Shown here: piece after piece, positions 7,931 to 13,723 of the stretch | How the letters are laid out: each line of letters opens with the position of its first letter | Numbering within the stretch: the first letter of the stretch is position 1 | DNA from: Actinomycetota bacterium | GTDB taxonomy: Bacteria > Actinomycetota > Actinomycetes > Actinomycetales > Kineosporiaceae | Assembly (NCBI GenBank): GCA_030837345.1 | Contig: JAUPKQ010000012.1 | Span: 1-33,002 of the forward strand | DNA length: 33,002 nt | Reading direction: 5' to 3' | Notes under the pieces: model-generated | Seen by the model: the letters and a program-made list of their open reading frames with translations, nothing else | The model's database searches: none | Told to the model about the DNA's origin: nothing | Made by a program: the position numbers and the translations under genes

Positions 7931-8587
7931 ATGTTTAGTGCATTGGGTATGGCCGGAGCGGTGGCTTCGTTACTCGGTTCGATGTTGATGGGGCCCTCCG
8001 GCACCAGCGTCGTGCTGACGGATCCCCCGGATGACAAGATCGTCATTGATCTGATGACGGTGATCGGTTCGGGGTGCCCGAGCGGGACGGCAGCGGTCGC
8101 GGTCTCTCCGGACAACACCGCCTTCACTGTCACCTACAGTGACTATCTTGCGCAGGTCGGTGTCGGCGCGAAGCCCACCGACTGGCGTAAGAACTGCCAG
8201 CTCAACCTGATCGTCCATGTTCCGCAGGGTTTCACCTACGCGATCTCGTCCGTGGACTACCGAGGTTTCGCCTCCTTGCAGGCCGGTGCCTCCGTGGTCG
8301 AGAGGGCTGCGTACTACTTCCAGGGGTCCCAGGACAACCAGGTCATCACGCACACCTTCAAGGGTCCCTTGGAGGACAACTGGCAGGTGACCGACGTGAC
8401 GGACATCGGCGCGATGGTCTTCGCCCCCTGTGGTGAGCTGCGGAACTTCAACATCAACACCGAGCTGAGGGTGTCCGCGGGAACCTCCGACGTGAAGAAG
8501 ACGACAAGCTTCTTCACGATCGACTCGGTGGACGGCGAGCTGGACACCACGTACCACTTCGCCTGGAAGGAATGCCCGAAGAAGTAG
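7931..8587 (+). CDS. Secreted DUF4360 protein, copy 2
   Basis: 218-residue paralogue of the preceding gene. It keeps the same cysteine pattern, GSGCPSGTAAV (C49), WRKNCQL (C89), APCGELRNFNINTELRV (C167) and AWKECP (C215), plus GFTYAI and AAYYFQG. A strong GAGGAGG Shine-Dalgarno fixes ATG 7931. The N-terminus (MFSALGMAGAVASLLGSMLMG) is hydrophobic but has no Lys or Arg before residue 36, so it lacks the positive n-region of a normal Sec signal. It may still be exported, or it may stay anchored. The two copies differ most in the N-terminal region and in loop residues, as expected for an old duplication that has diverged. The gene ends before a strong terminator hairpin at 8646-8671. Its function is unknown. 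Confidence 0.9.
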   Translation: MFSALGMAGAVASLLGSMLMGPSGTSVVLTDPPDDKIVIDLMTVIGSGCPSGTAAVAVSPDNTAFTVTYSDYLAQVGVGAKPTDWRKNCQLNLIVHVPQGFTYAISSVDYRGFASLQAGASVVERAAYYFQGSQDNQVITHTFKGPLEDNWQVTDVTDIGAMVFAPCGELRNFNINTELRVSAGTSDVKKTTSFFTIDSVDGELDTTYHFAWKECPKK

Positions 8588-8645
8588 GTCGTCCGGGTAC
8601 ATGATCGGTGTTGTTGATCGAGCCGCTCGCCGCATGAGTGGTGCC

Positions 8646-8671
8646 GGTGACACCTCCGCGGAGGTGTCACC
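8646..8671. terminator. Terminator hairpin after the DUF4360 pair
   Basis: A perfect 26-bp palindrome: an 11-bp stem of GGTGACACCTC and its complement around CGCG, centred 71 bases after the second DUF4360 stop codon. It has no following T-run, which is usual for actinobacterial intrinsic terminators. Confidence 0.7.
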
Positions 8672-8755
8672 ACCCGATCGGCTCCGCCGCGGGCCGACGT
8701 GAGTCGGACCGGATGCAGGGCTCCCGGCATCCTCTCAGGCCGGGTGGTGTGCCCT

Positions 8756-8789
8756 CGGTGGTCCTCCGTTCTCGCCGGAGGGACCACCG
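8756..8789. terminator. Second hairpin, terminator-like
   Basis: CGGTGGTCCTCCG at 8756-8768 pairs with CGGAGGGACCACCG at 8776-8789, with one bulged G and a 7-nt loop. It may be a back-up terminator for the DUF4360 operon or a leader structure of the downstream lipoprotein gene. Confidence 0.4.
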
Positions 8790-8806
8790 GGGGCATGCGT
8801 TTGTCT

Positions 8807-8825
8807 CTGCGAAACTCTTTCGCAG
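8807..8825. promoter_or_regulatory. Operator-like 19-bp palindrome
   Basis: CTGCGAAACTCTTTCGCAG has perfect 8-bp arms around CTC. The arm size and tight spacing are typical of dimeric helix-turn-helix regulator sites. It overlaps a possible -35 (TTTCGC, 8818-8823). It could equally be a short hairpin. No matching regulator is evident nearby. Confidence 0.35.
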
Positions 8826-9053
8826 TGCTCGGCATCGGGAGTATCGTCCGGGACTCGTGGACCCGGTCGGGGCCTTCGGGGGCCTGATCGATCTCGGGGA
8901 GGTTCGTGCTCACCGTTTGACGAGAGCGTCACCGCCGCTGACGGAACCACAGGGCGAAACCGGAACCAACCGGTGTCCTGGGTATCTACCGGTCACCGTG
9001 GACCGGGATGCGCGTTCCGTGTGCGTCGGGACCGAAAGGGTCAGGTACCGACA

Positions 9054-9707
9054 ATGTTGTCGTCTCGATCGTTCCGGCCGCTGTCATCGATCGCCCCGGG
9101 AGCGGCGGTTCTTCTGGTTCTCGCCCTCGCAGGCTGCGGGGGCGTGTCGTCCGCGGCGCCGAAGGGCCCCACCCCGAATGCCCGTGACATGCGTCTCTCG
9201 GCCCGGATCTCGGCGTCCGCCAAGGCGATCACCATCGACTACACCCTGATGAACGACGGTGCGGACATGGTCGTGGCCTTCACCGGAATCCCCGCGAAGG
9301 ATTCGGTAGCCGTGGCGAAAGTCGATCCGAACGCCGTCTACGTCACGGCCGAGGACGGCGTCGTCCAGCTCTCCAAGCAGGTCTTCGCTCATGAGGGCGA
9401 GGGGCCGGATCCATTCCTCGTGCGCGGCGTGGCGCTGGTCGGCGGCGAGTCGATGACGGAAAAGGTGACGGTTCCTCTGCCCCTCGTGTCACGCACCCCG
9501 TATCCCGCATCGGATTCCGCGAAGGCCACGCTTCCTTCCCCGGTGAAGTCCCTCCGGTTCTGTGTCGGGGTCGCTCTCCAGAACCAGCTCAACCCCCGCC
9601 AGCCAGACCCGTCGGACAGCGACACCCATCTGGCCTACTCGCACGATTCGGGCACCGCCGGAGCCCAGTTGCTCGTGTGCTCGCCGACGGCCGCCATGCC
9701 GTCCTGA
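9054..9707 (+). CDS. Putative lipoprotein of unknown function
   Basis: 217 residues. The N-terminus has arginines, a hydrophobic stretch (AAVLLVLALAG) and a lipobox LAGC with C28 as the expected lipidated cysteine, so the protein should be anchored on the outer face of the membrane. The mature part reads as beta-rich with alternating hydrophobic residues (ITIDYTLMNDGADMVVAFTG and similar), suggesting an immunoglobulin-like or DUF4352-like sandwich, but I cannot name a family. Two late cysteines (in RFCVGVAL and LLVCSP) could form a disulfide. ATG 9054 is preferred because it places the signal peptide at the N-terminus; an upstream in-frame start at 8973 would put 27 Arg-rich residues before it. 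It follows the DUF4360 operon but is separated from it by a terminator. It converges on the LCP gene with only 24 bp between stop codons. Confidence 0.82.
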   Translation: MLSSRSFRPLSSIAPGAAVLLVLALAGCGGVSSAAPKGPTPNARDMRLSARISASAKAITIDYTLMNDGADMVVAFTGIPAKDSVAVAKVDPNAVYVTAEDGVVQLSKQVFAHEGEGPDPFLVRGVALVGGESMTEKVTVPLPLVSRTPYPASDSAKATLPSPVKSLRFCVGVALQNQLNPRQPDPSDSDTHLAYSHDSGTAGAQLLVCSPTAAMPS

Positions 9708-9736
9708 GCGTCCTGAGCGTCGTCGGCGTCGTCAGC
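9701..9736. repeat. Four 9-bp tandem repeats at a convergent gene junction
   Basis: GTCCTGAGC, GTCCTGAGC, GTCGTCGGC and GTCGTCAGC follow one another without gaps. The first unit carries the lipoprotein stop codon and the last carries the LCP stop codon on the other strand. The array fills the whole gap between the two genes. Confidence 0.7.
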
Positions 9737-10913
9737 GTTTCGGGCGCCCGGCCTCGGCCAGGGGCCGGACCGCCTCGGTGTCGTCGTTCGCCAGCGCCGT
9801 GAAGAGCGCCCTGGCCTTCGCGGTGTTCCACGCGAGCGCGGCGCCGTCCGAGGTGCTGATGTCCCCCGCGATCGGGACGGTGAGGGACAGGCCGTCACCG
9901 CCGGAGACGCCGCGCATGGCGAGGACGAACTGGGCGACTCCGAGGGCGGAGGCCCCGTCGTCCACGGTCAGCGCCCTCCCGCCCGCCCCGGCGGCGGCGA
10001 GCGCACGCCAGGGGACGGCCACGACGGCTGGGGAGAGGGTCTTGCTCGCGATGGCGGCCAGGACCTCTCTCTGGCGTTCCACCCGTCCGAGATCGCCTCT
10101 CGGATCGCTGTAGCGGGCCCTCGCGTAGCCGAGGGCGGTGGCGCCGTTCATCACCTGGCAGCCCGGGGCGAGATCGATGTGGGCCTTCTCGTCCTTCATC
10201 GCGCGCTTGACGCAGAGGCGGACGCCGCCGATCGCGTCGACGAGGTTGGCGTAGCCGCCGAGACCCGTCTCGACGTACTCGTCGACGCGCAGGCCTGTCG
10301 CCTGCTCGACCGTCCGGACGAGCAGGCTGGGCCCGCCCAGGGCGTACGCGGCGTTGATCTTGTGTCTGCCCTTCCCCGGAACCGGGACGTAGGAGTCACG
10401 GGGGAGGCTGACGAGAACGCTCGGGCCGTCACCGGAGGGGACGTGGAGGATCATGATCGTGTCCGTGCGCGTGCCGGCGGCCTTACCCGTTCCGAGTTTC
10501 GCCCGTTCGTCGCGGCTGAGGTCCTGACGGGAGTCGCTGCCGACGACGAGGTAGGTCCGGCCCGGCGTCTCAGCCGGTCGCCCGGAGTCCGGAAGCGCGG
10601 GAATCCGTGACAGACTGGTGATTGCCGTCACAGCCAGTAGTGCGGGGTATCCGAGGAGAACGAGGACGACGACGGCCGCGACCAGGCGAGGCCGGGGACG
10701 CCACCGCCTCCGGCCTCGTCCCTGGCCGTCGGGCCGGTATCCCTGGCCCTCGGGCCGGAATCCGGGCCCGCTCGGCGCGTGCTCCTGCCCGGGCGGCGGA
10801 GGGGGAGGCTGCCCGGGGGTGCCTCCGAGCCCACGGCGGCGGAAGCGGAGCAACCGGGGGCGGGAGTGGTAGACGGTGCCCGGGCGGTCAGGATCGGGAT
10901 CTCGGCCGGCCAC
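9732..10913 (-). CDS. LCP (LytR-CpsA-Psr) family glycopolymer transferase, first copy
   Basis: 393 residues. LCP enzymes transfer lipid-linked glycopolymers to peptidoglycan on the outer face of the membrane. The cytoplasmic N-terminus is Pro/Gly/Arg-rich (about 30-76). One membrane span follows (about 77-97), then the extracellular LCP domain. Hallmarks are YLVVGSDSRQD (121-131), GTRTDTIMI (147-155, the Arg and Asp for pyrophosphate and metal), SLPRDSYVPVPG (169-180), HKINAAYALGG (184-194), LVDAIGGV (224-231) and GYARARYSDPRGDLGRVERQ (262-281). C234 and C252 could form the disulfide seen in some members. GTG 10913 begins two bases after the stop of the CoA-binding gene, so translation is probably coupled. 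A longer frame upstream is antisense-like and Arg-rich, and is rejected. No LytR-specific C-terminal domain is present. Confidence 0.92.
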   Translation of the reverse strand: MAGRDPDPDRPGTVYHSRPRLLRFRRRGLGGTPGQPPPPPPGQEHAPSGPGFRPEGQGYRPDGQGRGRRRWRPRPRLVAAVVVLVLLGYPALLAVTAITSLSRIPALPDSGRPAETPGRTYLVVGSDSRQDLSRDERAKLGTGKAAGTRTDTIMILHVPSGDGPSVLVSLPRDSYVPVPGKGRHKINAAYALGGPSLLVRTVEQATGLRVDEYVETGLGGYANLVDAIGGVRLCVKRAMKDEKAHIDLAPGCQVMNGATALGYARARYSDPRGDLGRVERQREVLAAIASKTLSPAVVAVPWRALAAAGAGGRALTVDDGASALGVAQFVLAMRGVSGGDGLSLTVPIAGDISTSDGAALAWNTAKARALFTALANDDTEAVRPLAEAGRPKR

Positions 10914-10915
10914 GG

Positions 10916-11347
10916 TCAGATCAGTCCCAGCTTCGGGGATTCGATGGCCGGACAGGTGTCCATCACGACGTCGAGTCCGGCCTCGCGGGCGCGGGCGGCG
11001 GCGGCCTGGTCGATCACCCCGAGTTGCAGCCAGACGGCCTTGGCGCCGGTCGCTATCGCCTCGTCGACGACGGCGCCGGCGAGCTCGCTGCGGACGAAGA
11101 CGTCGACGACGTCGATGCCTTCGGGGACGTCGGCGAGCCGGGCGTACCCGGGGGCACCGAGCACGGACTCGGCCTTCGGATGGACAGCGACGATCTCCTG
11201 CCCCAGCGTCGCCCTCAGGAAGCCGGCGATGCGATAGGCCACCCGCCCGGAGTTCCCGGACAGGCCGACGACCGCCCACCGGCCGTGCGTGGTGAGCAGC
11301 CGTCGGATGACGTCGGGGTCGTTTCGGTGCTCGTGTGCGGTGGGCAT
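10916..11347 (-). CDS. CoA-binding domain protein (YccU-like)
   Basis: 143 residues forming a single Rossmann-type CoA-binding domain, as in succinyl-CoA synthetase alpha N-termini and the small YccU family. Visible motifs are WAVVGLSGNSGRVAYRIAGFL near residues 24-44, VHPKAESVLG, DVVDVFVRSE, AKAVWLQLGVID and a final VMDTCPAIE with the conserved cysteine. The length is typical. The substrate and role of this family are not established, though CoA or nucleotide binding is likely. It is the first gene of a two-gene unit with the LCP transferase. A functional link is not obvious, and the pairing may only reflect shared transcription. It diverges from galE across 51 bp that must hold both promoters. 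Confidence 0.88.
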   Translation of the reverse strand: MPTAHEHRNDPDVIRRLLTTHGRWAVVGLSGNSGRVAYRIAGFLRATLGQEIVAVHPKAESVLGAPGYARLADVPEGIDVVDVFVRSELAGAVVDEAIATGAKAVWLQLGVIDQAAAARAREAGLDVVMDTCPAIESPKLGLI

Positions 11348-11386
11348 GAGCTCAAGTCTGCCTCCATCGACGCCTTGGCGCTCTAC

Positions 11387-11392
11387 TAGGCT
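11387..11392 (+). promoter_or_regulatory. -10 box for leaderless galE transcript
   Basis: TAGGCT lies exactly six bases before ATG 11399, with no Shine-Dalgarno present. The spacing puts the transcription start on the A of the ATG. I see no clear -35. Confidence 0.55.
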
Positions 11393-11398
11393 CTCACC

Positions 11399-12391
11399 AT
11401 GACGTGGCTGGTCACCGGCGGTGCCGGATACATCGGATCACATGTTGCGCGTTGCTTTCTCGAATCGGGGCGTGACGTGGTGGTGCTCGACGACCTGTCG
11501 AGCGGGCACCGGGAGTTCGTGCCGGAACGCGCCCGGTTCGTGGAGGGGTCCGCGGTCGACCCGAAGGCGGTGGAGGCGGCGCTGCGCGGCGCCGACGGCG
11601 AGCCGGTGACCGGCGTCGTCCACCTCGCCGGGTTCAAGTACGCGGGGGTGTCCGTCGACCGGCCGCTCCACACGTACGAGCAGAACGTCACCGCCATGCA
11701 GGTCCTCCTCGACCGCATGCTGGACGCCGGGGTGCCCCGGTTCGTCTTCTCGTCCAGCGCCGCGACGTTCGGCACCCCGGACGTCGACCTCGTCACCGAG
11801 ACCACGCCGACGCTGCCGGAATCCCCCTACGGGGAGACCAAGCTGATCGGGGAGTGGCTGCTGCGCGACGTCGGGCGCGTCCACGGTCTGCGGCACACCT
11901 CGCTGCGGTACTTCAACGTCGTCGGGTCCGGGTTCCCGGAGCTCTACGACACCAGCCCCCACAACCTGTTCCCCCTGGTGCTGAAGGCGCTGACCTCCGG
12001 CGGCGTGCCCCAGGTGCGTGGCACGGACTACCCCACCCCGGACGGTTCCTGCGTGCGCGACTACGTGCACGTCCTCGACATCGCCCGCGCCCACGTCGCC
12101 GCGGCCGCGGCGATGGAGGAGGGCCGCCAGCTCGAACGTGTCTACAACCTGGGCTCGGGATCAGGGCTCTCCGTGCTCCAGATCATGGACGCCGTCGCCC
12201 GGGTGACCGGTATCCCCTTCGAGCCGGAGATCACCGACCGGCGTCCCGGGGACCCCGCCCGCATCGTCGCCTCGGGCAAGCTCGCCGCCCGTGACCTCGG
12301 CTGGGCGAACACCCATTCCGTCGACGACATGGTCGCGTCGGCGTGGGCCGCGTGGAGCAGGGTGTCGGGATCAGACCCGGGGCCGGCCTAG
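11399..12391 (+). CDS. galE: UDP-glucose 4-epimerase
   Basis: 330-residue NAD-dependent short-chain dehydrogenase that interconverts UDP-glucose and UDP-galactose in the cytosol. Motifs are VTGGAGYIGSH (NAD-binding, residues 5-15), DDLSSGHR (31-38), HLAGFKYAGVSV (75-86), the catalytic SSSAATFG (118-125) and YGETK (Y144, K148), then LRYFNVVG and VRDYVHVLDIA. The C-terminal RRPGDPARIVASGKLAARDLGW is the usual sugar-binding end of GalE. It diverges from the CoA-binding gene and is expressed from a probable leaderless promoter. Its 3' end overlaps the UDP-glucose dehydrogenase gene by 21 bp, tail to tail. In this neighbourhood it probably supplies UDP-galactose for surface polysaccharide as well as serving galactose catabolism. 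Confidence 0.95.
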   Translation: MTWLVTGGAGYIGSHVARCFLESGRDVVVLDDLSSGHREFVPERARFVEGSAVDPKAVEAALRGADGEPVTGVVHLAGFKYAGVSVDRPLHTYEQNVTAMQVLLDRMLDAGVPRFVFSSSAATFGTPDVDLVTETTPTLPESPYGETKLIGEWLLRDVGRVHGLRHTSLRYFNVVGSGFPELYDTSPHNLFPLVLKALTSGGVPQVRGTDYPTPDGSCVRDYVHVLDIARAHVAAAAAMEEGRQLERVYNLGSGSGLSVLQIMDAVARVTGIPFEPEITDRRPGDPARIVASGKLAARDLGWANTHSVDDMVASAWAAWSRVSGSDPGPA

Positions 12392-13714
12392 GGCCCGGTA
12401 GGTCCACCCGGCGGCGCGCCAGGCGGCCGGGTCGAGGGCGTTGCGGCCGTCGAGCATCGTCCGCCCCCGGACCAGGGTGCCGAGAACGTGCGGGTCGAGG
12501 TCGCGGTAGAGCTGCCACTCGGTGAGCAGCAGGACGGCGTCAGCCCGCTCGCACGCCTCCTCGACGGTGGAGGCGAACTGGAGTTCGGGCCACGTCCGCC
12601 GGGCGTTCTCGACGGCCGCGGGGTCGGTGACGACGACGTCCGCGCCCTGGAGCTTGATCTGGGCGGCGACGTTGAGGGCCGGTGAGTCACGGACGTCGTC
12701 GCTGTCGGGTTTGAAGGCCGCGCCGAGGACGGCGACCTTCCGGCCGAGGAACGACCCCCCGAGGACCTCCCGGGCGAGCTCGACCATCCGGCTCCGGCGG
12801 CGCATGTTGATCGCGTCCACCTCCCGCAGGAAGGTCAGGGCCTGGTCGGCCCCCAGCTCGCCCGCCCGGGCCATGAAGGCGCGGATGTCCTTGGGCAGGC
12901 AGCCGCCGCCGAATCCCAGCCCGGCGCTGAGGAACTTCGGGCCGATCCGCTCGTCGTGGCCGATGGCGGTCGCCAGCTCGGTGACGTCGGCGCCCGCGGC
13001 CTCGCAGACCTCGGCCATCGCGTTGATGAACGAGATCTTCGTCGAGAGGAAGGCGTTGGCCGCGGACTTGACGAGTTCGGACGTCGGGTAGTCGGTCGCT
13101 ATCACCGGGACGCCCGCGGCGATGGCGTCGGCGTAGACGGCGTCGAGGAGATCCCGGGCCTTCCGGGCGGCACCGGGGCCGGCGGGAATCCCGTAGACGA
13201 TCCGGTCGGGCCGCTGGGTGTCGGTGACGGCGTGTCCCTCACGCAGGAACTCCGGGTTCCACGCGAGCATCGCACCGGGCACCCGGTCGGAGATCCGCGC
13301 GGACAGGCGCTCGGCCGTTCCGACCGGCACCGTGGACTTCCCGACCACCAGGTCACCGGGCGCCAGATGAGGCAGCAACGCGGAGACGGCGGCGTCCACA
13401 TAGGTGGTGTCCGCGGCGAATTCGCCCTTGCGCTGCGGGGTTCCCACGCAGACGAAGTGCACCCAGGGAGTCCGCTCGCCGCCGCCCGGGCGGGCGAGCT
13501 CCGCGACGTCGTGGGTGAACCGCAGGCGCCCGGACGCCATCGCCCGTTCGAGGAGGGCCGGCAGGCCGGGTTCGAAGAAGGGAGGGCGGCCCGCCGACAG
13601 CTCTTTGATCTTGGATTCGTCGACGTCGACGCCGATGACGTGATGCCCCAGATCCGCCATGCACGCGGCATGGACCGTTCCGAGGTACCCGCACCCGATG
13701 ACCGAGATGAACAC
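12371..13714 (-). CDS. ugd: UDP-glucose 6-dehydrogenase
   Basis: 447-residue NAD-dependent enzyme oxidising UDP-glucose to UDP-glucuronate. Motifs in order are VIGCGYLGTVHAACMADLGH (NAD Rossmann, residues 5-24), FVCVGTPQ (87-94), GKSTVPVGT (125-133), NPEFLREGHAV (153-163), SELVKSAANAFLSTKISF with catalytic-site Lys (212-229), GFGGGCLPKD with nucleophile C272 and K275, and GAAFKPDSDDVRDSPAL in the C-terminal NAD domain. It is slightly longer than many homologues but complete. The GDP-mannose and UDP-GlcNAc dehydrogenases share these motifs, and the call as UDP-glucose dehydrogenase rests on overall resemblance. The phosphatase gene upstream on the same strand ends nine bases before this start, so the two are likely co-transcribed. 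UDP-glucuronate would feed the polysaccharide genes at either side. Confidence 0.93.
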   Translation of the reverse strand: MFISVIGCGYLGTVHAACMADLGHHVIGVDVDESKIKELSAGRPPFFEPGLPALLERAMASGRLRFTHDVAELARPGGGERTPWVHFVCVGTPQRKGEFAADTTYVDAAVSALLPHLAPGDLVVGKSTVPVGTAERLSARISDRVPGAMLAWNPEFLREGHAVTDTQRPDRIVYGIPAGPGAARKARDLLDAVYADAIAAGVPVIATDYPTSELVKSAANAFLSTKISFINAMAEVCEAAGADVTELATAIGHDERIGPKFLSAGLGFGGGCLPKDIRAFMARAGELGADQALTFLREVDAINMRRRSRMVELAREVLGGSFLGRKVAVLGAAFKPDSDDVRDSPALNVAAQIKLQGADVVVTDPAAVENARRTWPELQFASTVEEACERADAVLLLTEWQLYRDLDPHVLGTLVRGRTMLDGRNALDPAAWRAAGWTYRALGRPRV

Positions 13715-13723
13715 AGCGGCAGG

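Larger units (their letters stand above)
8588..9053. other. 466-bp intergenic region with three inverted repeats
   Basis: I see no credible gene on either strand. It contains, in order, a terminator-like 26-bp palindrome (8646-8671), a bulged hairpin (8756-8789) and a 19-bp operator-like palindrome (8807-8825). Near 8989-9006 there is a further 6-bp-arm repeat, CCGGTC-ACCGTG-GACCGG. A possible -10, TATCGT at 8842-8847, lies 18 bp after TTTCGC. The lipoprotein promoter should lie in this stretch, but I cannot place it firmly. Confidence 0.6.

Noticed and set aside
8638-9249. Small genes in the spacer between DUF4360 and the lipoprotein
   Set aside because: Short open frames on both strands run through hairpins, lack ribosome sites and have no recognisable protein pattern.
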